Source: Planctomycetota bacterium (GTDB lineage: Bacteria > Planctomycetota > Planctomycetia > Pirellulales > Pirellulaceae). Taken from it: a DNA stretch of 19,746 bases. The notes below the pieces were generated by a model that worked only from the letters and a program-made list of their open reading frames with translations, did no database searches and was not told the DNA's origin. Every line of letters starts with the position of its first letter. The stretch's first letter is position 1. The DNA lies in assembly GCA_019347795.1 (NCBI GenBank), contig JAHWKS010000003.1:1-19746 (forward strand). Reading direction: 5' to 3'. The translations under genes were made by a program, and so were the position numbers. This document shows, piece after piece, positions 1-7,114 of the stretch.

Positions 1-1624
1 GATGAAGGCCGGCGGTCGGCTCATCGAGCACATAGAGCATGTTCACGAGGCTGGAGCCGAGGGCCGAGGTAAGCGCCGCTCGCTGCCCCTCTCCGCCGCT
101 GAGCGTCTTGAGCGTGCGATCGAGCGTCAGGTAGCCGAGGCCGACCGCATCGAGGTACGCCAATCGCGACTCGACCTGCTCCAGCATCGCGCCGCCGACG
201 CGCCGCTCCCACTGGCTCAGCTCCAGCGAGCGGAAGAACGCGAGCGCGTCGGCGATTTTCGTCGTGGAGAGCTCGGCGATATTCTTGCCGCCGATGCGGG
301 TCGCCAGCGCCTCGGGACGCAGCCGGGCGCCGCCGCACTCGGGGCAAACCCGCTCGCTCCGCCAACGGCTGAGGAAGACGCGGATGGGCGTCTTGTACTT
401 TCGCCGCTCCAGCCAGGCGAAGAAGCCGCGCAACCCGCCGAAGTCCCGCTCCTTCACGCCCTCGTCGATGATTTTCCGATGCCGCTGGTCGAGCTGCCGG
501 AAGGGCACGTCCACCGGCACGTCGTAATCGTTCGCCAGGGCAAGCAGCTCTTCCAGCTCGTGAGCGTAAGCCGGCGTGGTCCACGGAGCGATGGCCCCCT
601 CGCGCAGCGATTTCTCCGGATCGGGCACGACCAGGTCCAGGTCCACGTCCAGCACGTTGCCGAAGCCCTCGCACCGCGGACACGCCCCCAGCGGGCTGTT
701 GAAGCTGAACAGCCGCGGCTCGGGCGCCGGATAGTCCCGCCCGCACTCGTCGCAACGGAGCGTCGTGCTGAAGGAGCGGCGAATGAACGGGCGGCCGTCG
801 ATTTCCAGGGTAGTAGGCACACTCCGTGTGCCGTTCTCTTCGCTGTCTGCCAAGTCAGTGCTTCCAGACGGCGCCCGGAGTGTGCCTGCTACTTTGGACT
901 CCACAAAAACTTCGCAGGCGCCTTCGCCTTTTTCGAAAGCGATCTCCAGCGAGTCGCGGATGCGTCCTGCATCGGCGGATCCGGCCGCGAGGCGATCGAC
1001 GATCACGTGCAGGGTGAGGGGAGGCGCGCTGGCCGCAAGCGTGGAATCGGGTTGGTCGGAGAGGTTGACTGTTTTTCCGTGGATCACCGCGCGGACGAAG
1101 CCATCTTCCTTGAGCTCGCAAATGAGCGTTTCCAGCACCTCCGCGGAAGCCGCTTCGCGGCGGAAGGCGACGAGGTAGCGGGTCCCCTCGACGAGGGCCT
1201 CCAACTCGGCGGCCGCCGACTGCGCGGTGTCGCGGCGGACCTCGCGGCCGCAGGAAAGGCAAAACGTGCGGCCGATCTTGGCCAGCAGCAGCCGGAGGTA
1301 GTCGATCGTCTCCGTGGTCGTGCCGATGGTTGCCCGGCTGGAGCGAGAGATGTTCTTGCGCGTGACCGCGACCGCCGGCGGGATGCCGTCGATACGCTCG
1401 GTGTCGGGCTTCTCCAGCCGCTCCAGGAACTGTCGGGTGTAGGCCGAAAAGCTTTCGATATATCGCCGCTGCCCTTCGGCGTAGAGCGTATCGAGGGCGA
1501 GGCTCGTCTTGCCGCTGCCGCTCACGCCGCAGAAGACGATGAGCTCCCCCCGCGGCAGATCGAGGTCGATCGCCTGCAGGTTATGCGTCGAAACGCCCCG
1601 CAGCACGATGGGTCGCTGAAGCAA
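1..1624 (-). CDS. uvrA: UvrABC excinuclease subunit A, N-terminal part (truncated by window edge)
   Basis: UvrA is the damage-sensing ATPase of nucleotide excision repair; it loads UvrB onto lesions in the cytoplasm. About 541 N-terminal residues are present and the frame stays open to base 1. Visible in order: first Walker A GVSGSGKTS (about 33-41), the YAEGQRRYIESFSAYTRQF stretch (49-67), a UvrB-binding region (about 130-240), the first zinc finger with CDEC at 291-294 and CPRC about 19 residues later, the ABC signature LSGGEGQR (508-515; usual form LSGGEAQR) and Walker B YVLDEPTAGLH at the edge. The start is taken as TTG at 1624: it is preceded by AGGGG at a good distance, an in-frame TAA lies 46-48 bases upstream, and there is no in-frame ATG or GTG between. 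Residues about 245-272 are encoded by a palindromic repeat (separate entry). The neighbouring gene is divergent. Confidence 0.95.
   Translation of the reverse strand, partial: MLQRPIVLRGVSTHNLQAIDLDLPRGELIVFCGVSGSGKTSLALDTLYAEGQRRYIESFSAYTRQFLERLEKPDTERIDGIPPAVAVTRKNISRSSRATIGTTTETIDYLRLLLAKIGRTFCLSCGREVRRDTAQSAAAELEALVEGTRYLVAFRREAASAEVLETLICELKEDGFVRAVIHGKTVNLSDQPDSTLAASAPPLTLHVIVDRLAAGSADAGRIRDSLEIAFEKGEGACEVFVESKVAGTLRAPSGSTDLADSEENGTRSVPTTLEIDGRPFIRRSFSTTLRCDECGRDYPAPEPRLFSFNSPLGACPRCEGFGNVLDVDLDLVVPDPEKSLREGAIAPWTTPAYAHELEELLALANDYDVPVDVPFRQLDQRHRKIIDEGVKERDFGGLRGFFAWLERRKYKTPIRVFLSRWRSERVCPECGGARLRPEALATRIGGKNIAELSTTKIADALAFFRSLELSQWERRVGGAMLEQVESRLAYLDAVGLGYLTLDRTLKTLSGGEGQRAALTSALGSSLVNMLYVLDEPTAGLH
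810..892. repeat. 83-bp inverted-repeat element inserted in frame in uvrA
   Basis: The left arm 810-834 and the reverse complement of the right arm 868-892 agree at 22 of 25 positions, with 33 bp between. The left arm holds a perfect hairpin, GGCACACTCCGTGTGCC (816-832). A nearly identical single arm lies at 3588-3613, so this is a dispersed family. Read in the uvrA frame the element has no stop and encodes about 28 residues (from VAGTLR to RSVPTT), in a loop just before the first zinc finger of UvrA. Confidence 0.85.
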
Positions 1625-1856
1625 TTTTTTCCCCTGGCGAACAAGTGGAGCGGGCGGAAATCTGTCATTTTACTCCCGCCTGCGCCGACCGGCGAGGCGT
1701 GCCAGTCGGGCTGCGGCGCCCCCCGAGTGACTATCGCGCGCCACGGCGCCATGCTGAAAACGCTGGGAAATATGGCCGGCGCAGAGGTGCGCACAAAGGC
1801 GCACCTCTAAATCGCTTCGGATAAGTGGACTTTGCTCGAAGATTGCTCCAAAATCA

Positions 1857-1908
1857 CACGTAGGCCTCGCGTGGGACTGCGCTTCGGTTGTCCCACCTTA
1901 CGTGGGAG
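1857..1908 (+). promoter_or_regulatory. Overlapping inverted repeats over the acyl-CoA synthetase ribosome-binding site
   Basis: Three related segments lie in a row: GTGGGAC (1871-1877), GTCCCAC (1890-1896) and GTGGGA (1902-1907). The middle one can pair with the first (12-base loop) or with the third (5-base loop), but not both. An outer CACGTA/TACGTG pair (1857-1862 with 1899-1904) adds to the first fold. The third segment overlaps the Shine-Dalgarno GGAG (1905-1908) ahead of the ATG at 1917, so the two folds would expose or hide the site differently. It may instead be a copy of a dispersed repeat without regulatory function. Confidence 0.4.
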
Positions 1909-1916
1909 CTATTTCT

Positions 1917-3584
1917 ATGTCGGCGGCGCCTTGGGTGGACGGGTTGACGTTCGGGCAGGTGTTGGAGCAGACCGCCGCGCGGCATCCCGAGCGCGACGCG
2001 CTGGTCTTCCCGCAATTCGAGCTGCAGCTTGTCTACCGGGACTTTCTGGCGCGCGTCGATGACGCCGCCCGGGGGCTCGTGGCTCTGGGGATCGGCACGG
2101 GCGATCACGTCGCGGTGTGGGCCACCAACGTGCCCGAGTGGGTGATCCTGCAATTCGCCACCGCCCGCATCGGCGCGGTGATGGTGACGATCAACCCGTC
2201 CTATCGGCCGTTCGAGCTGCAGTACGTGCTGCGGCAGAGCGATTCGACGGCGCTGTTTCTGGTGGACCAGTTCAAGTCGTCCGACTACTTCGCGATGCTC
2301 AACGAGGTCTGTCCGGAGCTTGCCTCCAGCGAGCCGGGCAAGCTCAAAGCGAGCGAGTTCCCGCGGCTGCGGCACGTGGTCGCGATCAAAGGGAAAACGC
2401 CGGCCGGGACGATGTCGTGGCAGGAGCTGATCCGCGGCGGGCAATCGGTCGAGCCGGACCGCGTGCAACGGATCGGCGACGGCCTGAAGCCCTCGGACCC
2501 GATCAACATCCAGTACACCTCGGGCACGACCGGCTTTCCCAAAGCGGCGATGCTCAGCCATCGCAACCTGCTGCTCAACGCCTACTACATCGGCGAGCGG
2601 CAGCGGCTGACGCATGAGGACCGCATCTGCATTCCCGTGCCGTTCTATCACTGCTTTGGCTGCGTGCTGGGAACGCTGGCGGCGGTGGTGTACGGGGCGG
2701 CGATGGTCGTCCCGGCTGAGTATTTCCAGCCGGCGGCCACACTCGACGCCATCGAGAACTGCCGCGCCACGGTGATCTATGGCGTGCCGACGATGTTCAT
2801 CGCCGAGCTGGAGGACCCGACTTTCGTCCCGCGAGATCTCTCCTCGCTCCGCACGGGGATCATGGCCGGCAGCCCCTGCCCGATCGAAGTGATGAAGCGC
2901 GTCATCCGCGACATGGGCGCCCGTGAAATGACGATCGCCTATGGCCAGACCGAAGCTTCGCCCGTGGTGACGCAGACCGGAGTGGACGATCCGCTCGACC
3001 TTCGCGTGGAGACGGTCGGCCGGCCCATTCCCGACGTGGAGATCAAGATCATCGATCCTATTGACGGCCGAGAGCTGGGGGACAACGAACAAGGGGAGCT
3101 CTGTAGCCGTGGACACGTGGTGATGCTCGGCTACTACAACAACTCCGAGGCGACCGCGGCCGCCATCGACCAGGAGGGCTGGCTGCACAGCGGCGACCTG
3201 GCGGTGCGGCTCCCCAACGGGTATTACAAGATCACCGGCCGCATTAAGGACATGGTTATCCGCGGCGGCGAGAACATCTATCCGCGCGAGATCGAAGAGT
3301 TCCTCTTCACGCACCCGGCGGTCGAGCAGTCGGCGGTGTGCGGCGTGCCCGACCCCAAGTACGGCGAGGAGCTGTGCGCGTGGATCAAGCTCAAGCAGGG
3401 GGCGACGGTCGCGGAGGACGAGATTCGCGACTACTGCCGCGGACAACTGGCCCGTTTCAAGGTCCCGCGGTACGTGCGATTCGTCGATTCCTTCCCGCAG
3501 ACGGTGACCGGCAAGATTCAGAAGTTCAAGATCCGAGAGCGGATGATCGAGGAACTGGGACTGACGGAGGAAGAGACGGCGTAA
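1917..3584 (+). CDS. Acyl-CoA synthetase (AMP-binding family, ACSF2-like)
   Basis: This 555-residue enzyme of the adenylate-forming family should activate a fatty acid, probably of medium chain length, with ATP and CoA to give acyl-CoA. Motifs: P-loop [10 protein letters not shown] (200-209), YGQTEASP (342-349), GWLHSGDLA (from 421), the C-domain hinge region [20 protein letters not shown] ending near 460, and the catalytic lysine in TVTGKIQK (K533). The length is typical of the family. ATG at 1917 is preferred over the in-frame GTG at 1902 because GGAG lies 8 bases before the ATG, and the first conserved block [11 protein letters not shown] follows directly. There is no signal peptide. The gene stands alone between the divergent uvrA and a convergent TPR gene. 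The exact substrate cannot be read from the sequence. Confidence 0.93.
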   Translation: MSAAPWVDGLTFGQVLEQTAARHPERDALVFPQFELQLVYRDFLARVDDAARGLVALGIGTGDHVAVWATNVPEWVILQFATARIGAVMVTINPSYRPFELQYVLRQSDSTALFLVDQFKSSDYFAMLNEVCPELASSEPGKLKASEFPRLRHVVAIKGKTPAGTMSWQELIRGGQSVEPDRVQRIGDGLKPSDPINIQYTSGTTGFPKAAMLSHRNLLLNAYYIGERQRLTHEDRICIPVPFYHCFGCVLGTLAAVVYGAAMVVPAEYFQPAATLDAIENCRATVIYGVPTMFIAELEDPTFVPRDLSSLRTGIMAGSPCPIEVMKRVIRDMGAREMTIAYGQTEASPVVTQTGVDDPLDLRVETVGRPIPDVEIKIIDPIDGRELGDNEQGELCSRGHVVMLGYYNNSEATAAAIDQEGWLHSGDLAVRLPNGYYKITGRIKDMVIRGGENIYPREIEEFLFTHPAVEQSAVCGVPDPKYGEELCAWIKLKQGATVAEDEIRDYCRGQLARFKVPRYVRFVDSFPQTVTGKIQKFKIRERMIEELGLTEEETA

Positions 3585-3587
3585 AAA

Positions 3588-3613
3588 GTAGTAGTCACAC
3601 TCCGTGTGCCGTT
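3588..3613. repeat. Solo copy of the uvrA palindromic repeat arm
   Basis: This 26-bp segment begins 3 bases after the acyl-CoA synthetase stop codon and matches 810-835 inside uvrA at 25 of 26 positions. It keeps the CACAC-TCC-GTGTG hairpin core. No inverted partner was seen in the following 190 bp, so it is a single arm rather than a full element. Its position just after a stop codon, between convergent genes, would also suit a transcription-ending hairpin, although no T-run follows. Confidence 0.75.
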
Positions 3614-3777
3614 TCCGGCCGGTTTCTCTTGATGTTTGATCGCCGACGCCAGGTTGGCCCGCGCGGAGACGCGCTTGTCGCGAGCGGAAATCCAGCCGTT
3701 CGCCTCGAGCACGGGACGATGACGGGAAAAGGTGAGCGTAGGTCAAACGCCACACGTGCAAGAGTGCACAAGCCGCT

Positions 3778-4458
3778 TCACTTGCTCGCAGCTGCGCGAG
3801 CGCCGGCCAGCAACGCGGCTTCGTTGAGTGCCGGCGGTCCGTTACCACCGGTTTTCGCCTCGGCGCCGGATGCTTTTAGCGTTTCCTGGAACGCTTGCCG
3901 AAGTCGGTTCGCTTGGCGCCGTCCGCCTCCGCTCCCGTTCGCGGAGAGGCCGCGGACGTGTCGCAACGCATCCTCCGCCGAATACGCGCCCTCAATACCG
4001 AGGGAGAGAAGATTCAGGTACTGGCGAAAACAGTGCTCGGCGATTTGTCGCTTGCCGAGTCGGCCGAAACACGCCCCCAGGCGATAGACGCAATCGGTCT
4101 TGAGGGCATCGGTCCACTCCGTGCTTTCCCAACATGGGTCATTCTTCGCCGTGCGATTGCTCTTCAACAGCCAAGTATAGACACGCACCGCATCGCGGTG
4201 TTTGCCGATGGCGTCGAGCGTTCCGGCCAGGTTCCAAAGCGTCAAAGGGCAGTCAGGAACGAGACGCCGCGATTCGAGTAGCAACCGCAGCGCCTCTGCG
4301 TAGCGGCGCTCCTCGTAGTACGTAACGGCGAGTTGCGTCAAAACCCAATGACTTTTGGGCGTTTTCTCGCGCGCTGCCTCGAGGAGTTTCCGCGCCTGCT
4401 CCCACTTCTCCTTCTCGAACAGCGTGTTGATCCTCTCGCTCATTGCGTTGGATGACAT
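3778..4458 (-). CDS. TPR-repeat protein of unknown role
   Basis: This 226-residue cytoplasmic protein is built mainly of tetratricopeptide-like helical hairpins, which usually serve as protein-binding scaffolds. Repeat-like segments are visible from about residue 8 to 150 (FEKEKWEQARKLLEAAREKTP, then LAVTYYEERRYAEALRLLLE, then LAGTLDAIGKHRDAVRVYTW, then YRLGACFGRLGKRQIAEHC). The last 60 residues are Gly/Ala-rich and probably disordered. There is no signal peptide or membrane segment. The start ATG at 4458 has AGGAG 9 bases upstream, and that site overlaps the end of a small basic ORF, which suggests translational coupling. A second in-frame ATG lies at 4443. No partner or pathway can be named. 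Confidence 0.85.
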   Translation of the reverse strand: MSSNAMSERINTLFEKEKWEQARKLLEAAREKTPKSHWVLTQLAVTYYEERRYAEALRLLLESRRLVPDCPLTLWNLAGTLDAIGKHRDAVRVYTWLLKSNRTAKNDPCWESTEWTDALKTDCVYRLGACFGRLGKRQIAEHCFRQYLNLLSLGIEGAYSAEDALRHVRGLSANGSGGGRRQANRLRQAFQETLKASGAEAKTGGNGPPALNEAALLAGARAAASK

Positions 4459-4461
4459 GAC

Positions 4462-4623
4462 TTACTTCTCCTGGTCCGGTGGAGGCCGGCGCCGTTTTCG
4501 CTGTTGCCTCTTGCGGCGCCGATCCCCTTTTTCTTTCCCTGCATCCCTGGTCTTGCGTGCTTGCCCTTCCTCATGTTTTTTGCGTGTGGAGCGCCGGGCG
4601 TTCTTATGGTGCTCCGCAGCCAT
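4462..4623 (-). CDS. Small, highly basic ORF (53 residues) upstream of the TPR gene
   Basis: This 53-codon ORF starts with ATG at 4623 and ends with TAA 3 bases before the TPR gene's ATG. Its own last codons contain the TPR gene's ribosome-binding site. The product begins MAAEHHKNARRSTRKK and is dominated by Arg, Lys and Gln, ending in a PPPDQEK tail; it would be strongly positively charged and disordered. Ribosome-associated or nucleic-acid-binding roles fit such a composition, but no family is recognised. Support for it being real: the ORF fits exactly between a TATAAT box and the coupled TPR gene. Against: it is short, of low complexity and has no clear Shine-Dalgarno. It may be a leader peptide. 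Confidence 0.5.
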   Translation of the reverse strand: MAAEHHKNARRSTRKKHEEGQARKTRDAGKEKGDRRRKRQQRKRRRPPPDQEK

Positions 4624-4661
4624 CAATAGAACCCATGATCGGGGATGAATGCGCCGAGGAA

Positions 4662-4667
4662 ATTATA
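4662..4667 (-). promoter_or_regulatory. Candidate -10 box (TATAAT) for the small ORF-TPR unit
   Basis: A perfect TATAAT on the minus strand lies about 40 bases upstream of the ATG at 4623, in an AT-rich patch that stands out from the GC-rich surroundings. No good -35 box is seen at 17 bases. Confidence 0.4.
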
Positions 4668-4693
4668 TGTTCTTTTGCCCCAGCAGGCGGGAC

Positions 4694-5128
4694 CTACTTG
4701 GGCTTCGCCGCGACGTACGCCATCCGCAGGTCGGCGAGGGCGTGGGTGAGGAGCGATTGCTCGTCGGGGGCCAGGTTGCCTTTCGTCTTCTCTTCCAAGA
4801 CGCCGAGCATGTCGATGTGATGCCGCGCCAGCGGCAATCGCACCACCGGCTTGTTCTCGAAAGGATCGGGAATCTGCCCCAGCGCGACCATCGCCTGCGT
4901 GGCCAGCGACGTCACCAAGAGCGCGAACGACGCCGGCGGCAGTTGCTCCTCCTTCCCCGCCGCGCCCTCGGACCTTCTGGCTTGCGGCCCGGCGCTCGCG
5001 GCGGAGGATGACTGCCCTCCTTGCGCCGCCGCCTCGCGACGCCGCATCTCCTCGCGCTCCGCCTCGACCTGCGCCTTCCAATCGGAATCGACAACGATCT
5101 TCGGTTTCTCTTCCGGGTTCTCATTCAT
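4694..5128 (-). CDS. DUF1844 domain protein
   Basis: This 144-residue protein matches the DUF1844 pattern seen in planctomycetes and some other phyla. It has an acidic N-terminus with KIVVDSDWKAQVEAEREEM (about 10-28), an Ala/Ser/Gly-rich linker (30-62), and the conserved core LPPASFALLVTSLATQAMVALGQ (63-85), then IDMLGVLEEKTKGNLAPDE near 109-127 and a helical tail. The function of the family is not established. There is no signal peptide or clear membrane segment, so it is probably cytoplasmic. The ATG at 5128 lies 6 bases after the stop codon of the dehydrogenase gene, so the two are probably co-transcribed and translationally coupled; no separate Shine-Dalgarno is visible. Confidence 0.88.
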   Translation of the reverse strand: MNENPEEKPKIVVDSDWKAQVEAEREEMRRREAAAQGGQSSSAASAGPQARRSEGAAGKEEQLPPASFALLVTSLATQAMVALGQIPDPFENKPVVRLPLARHHIDMLGVLEEKTKGNLAPDEQSLLTHALADLRMAYVAAKPK

Positions 5129-5134
5129 GGCGGT

Positions 5135-6982
5135 TTACCGTGACGCGATGCGGCGGGCGAGGAAGCGGCGCACCAGGGGGAGATTCGATTGGCTCGCGAG
5201 CCGGGCCGCGGCCAGAGCGTCGGTAGTGGCCAACGGCTCCACACCGTACCAGATCATGAGCTGGAGGTTGTGGTCGTCTGCGTCGTCTTCGCAGGCAACC
5301 AGGCCGGCGGCGATCGGCCAGCGGGACGCGGCGGGGATGCGCTGCAGGGCCGAGGCGAGCTCCAGCCGCACCAGGCCGGAGTCGTCCGCGGCCGCCATCT
5401 CCTCCATCCTCGCAATCGCGGCGGGCGAAGCGTTTTGGTGGTCGTTCAACAGCCGCACCGCCCAGGCGCGGAGATACTCGTTGTCGTTTTGCGTCAGGTC
5501 GAGGAGCTGCGCTTCCGGCAAGGCGTCGAGGGCGTGGAGCGTGAACAGCGCCCGCAGGCGACGCGGAGTGGCTGAGTCGCTGCGCAAGAGATCCTGGAGC
5601 GTGGCCATCGTCGCCGGCGCCAGCTCGCCGCGGGCGGCCCGCTCCTGCAAGAGCCGGCGGGCGCGGCGGACGTACCAGGCGTTCTCGTGCAGGTGGAGCT
5701 TCACCAGCTCCGCGTCGTCCAGCTTCGCCAGGTCGAACGTCTCGAGCCGCGGCGGCTGGCCGTAGACGATCTTGTGAATCCGGCCGTTGGCCCGTTCGAT
5801 GGCGTTTTCCTTGTTGTCATGGCACTCGCCGGTGTCGCACCAGTCGGTCACGTAGACGCCGCCGTCGGGACCGTACGCGATCGCCACGCCGCGGAACCAC
5901 GGATCGTGGGCGAAGAGGAAATCGTCGGCGTGCCTGCCGACGTAGCCGGAGCGGGTCCGCTCCAGAAGGTCGCGGTTGACGCGATTGCCGTGGATGTTGC
6001 ACATGAAGATGCTGTTGCGGTACTCGGCCGGCCAGTTGTCGCCGAGGTAGACCATCGCCCCGGAGTGGGCGTGTCCGCCGCCGGCGATGCTGTGAATCCC
6101 CTGGCCGCCGCGCGAGTCGGTCCATTCCCCGCCGCCCCAGTGCAGGTGGTCGCTGCACGAGTGCATCAGCTCGTAGACGTACGGGTCGAAGTCCTGGCCG
6201 AACATCCGCTGGTAATGCGCGCCCGGCACAAGATGCCAGAGATGGCCGATCACGCAGTTAGTGAAGAAGGCGTGCCCGTAGTCGTTGAAGTCCAGGCCCC
6301 AAGGGTTGGTCGTGCCGTGGGCGACGACCTCGAACTTCTGCCGCACCGGGTGATACCGCCAAATGCCGCAACTGATGTCGATCCGCTCTTCCTCCGGCGT
6401 TCCCGGCAGCCCGACCTTGGAAGGCGAGGTGATGCCGTTGCAGCCGTAGAGCCAGCCGTCGGGACCCCACGTCAAGCCGTTGACGACGTTGTGCACGCCT
6501 TCCACCGACCAGCCGTCGAGCACGACTTCCGGCTCGCCGTCGGGCACGTCATCGCCGTCGCGATCGGGGATGAAGAGCAGGTGCGGGGCGCAGCAGGCCC
6601 ACACGCCGCCGAAGCCGACCGCCAGCCCCGTGAGGTAATTGCCTTCATCCCAGAAGATCTTCTTCTTATCAAAGCGGCCGTCGTTGTCGGTGTCTTCGAA
6701 GATGACGATGCGGTCTTCGCCGTCCTCGTCCCAGGTGGGATAGGAAAGGCACTCGGCGACCCACAGCCGGCCGCGATCGTCGAAGGCGACGGCGATCGGC
6801 TGCACGACATCCGGCTCGCCGGCGAAGAGCGTGGCGCGGAAGCCCTCCGGGAGCGTCATCCGCTGCGGCGCCTCAGCCGCGGGGACGGGCGCCAGGGCGG
6901 GCTCATCGTCAGCGAAGGAAACGGAGGATGATGCCAACAGAATGGTCGCGAAGCCAAACGATACGCTAGACCAACGATGCAT
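5135..6982 (-). CDS. PVC-type membrane-bound dehydrogenase domain protein, lacking the haem domain
   Basis: This 615-residue exported protein begins with a signal peptide (MHRWSSVSFGFATILLASSS, likely cleaved after SFA at about 24). Residues about 40-400 form the glucose/sorbosone-dehydrogenase-like beta-propeller typical of the PVC family: LPEGFRATLFAGEPDVVQP, FDDRGRLWVAECLSYP, FEDTDNDGRFD, LTWGPDGWLYGCNG, GHAHSGAMVYLGDNWP and YGPDGGVYVTDWCDTGECH. Residues about 420-615 are HEAT-like helices. Most relatives continue into a c-type cytochrome domain with CxxCH and reach about 900-1100 residues. Here the protein stops at LARRIASR and no CxxCH is present. The start is ATG at 6982, chosen by the signal peptide; no Shine-Dalgarno is clear. 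The substrate is unknown. Confidence 0.88.
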   Translation of the reverse strand: MHRWSSVSFGFATILLASSSVSFADDEPALAPVPAAEAPQRMTLPEGFRATLFAGEPDVVQPIAVAFDDRGRLWVAECLSYPTWDEDGEDRIVIFEDTDNDGRFDKKKIFWDEGNYLTGLAVGFGGVWACCAPHLLFIPDRDGDDVPDGEPEVVLDGWSVEGVHNVVNGLTWGPDGWLYGCNGITSPSKVGLPGTPEEERIDISCGIWRYHPVRQKFEVVAHGTTNPWGLDFNDYGHAFFTNCVIGHLWHLVPGAHYQRMFGQDFDPYVYELMHSCSDHLHWGGGEWTDSRGGQGIHSIAGGGHAHSGAMVYLGDNWPAEYRNSIFMCNIHGNRVNRDLLERTRSGYVGRHADDFLFAHDPWFRGVAIAYGPDGGVYVTDWCDTGECHDNKENAIERANGRIHKIVYGQPPRLETFDLAKLDDAELVKLHLHENAWYVRRARRLLQERAARGELAPATMATLQDLLRSDSATPRRLRALFTLHALDALPEAQLLDLTQNDNEYLRAWAVRLLNDHQNASPAAIARMEEMAAADDSGLVRLELASALQRIPAASRWPIAAGLVACEDDADDHNLQLMIWYGVEPLATTDALAAARLASQSNLPLVRRFLARRIASR

Positions 6983-7001
6983 GAGAAGTGTAAGGTTACC
7001 G

Positions 7002-7090
7002 GAGGGTGGCTGGTGGTGGAGCGCAGCGACGCCCCCGAGGGACGCGGCAAGTCGCTGGGGCGTCGCTCCGCTCCGCCGCCGGCCACCCTC
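7002..7090. repeat. 89-bp intergenic palindromic element
   Basis: Arms 7002-7035 and 7057-7090 are inverted copies of 34 bp that agree at 30 positions, with a 21-bp spacer. It lies between the dehydrogenase gene start (6982) and the phosphatase gene stop (7115), both on the minus strand. It is unrelated in sequence to the repeat in uvrA. It could form a long hairpin that ends or stabilises the phosphatase mRNA. The layout fits a MITE- or REP-like dispersed element. Confidence 0.75.
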
Positions 7091-7114
7091 TGAGGAAATC
7101 GATCGAAGCCAGGA

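Noticed and set aside
2..1810. 602-codon open frame on the plus strand
   Set aside because: It is antisense to uvrA. The minus-strand frame carries Walker A, zinc finger, signature and Walker B motifs; the plus frame is open only because of GC-rich codon bias.
1854..3848. 664-codon open frame on the minus strand
   Set aside because: It is antisense to the acyl-CoA synthetase, whose plus-strand frame has all family motifs; the antisense translation is Arg/His/Asp-rich with no recognisable domain.
5687..6931. 414-codon plus-strand open frame
   Set aside because: Antisense shadow of the PVC-type dehydrogenase.
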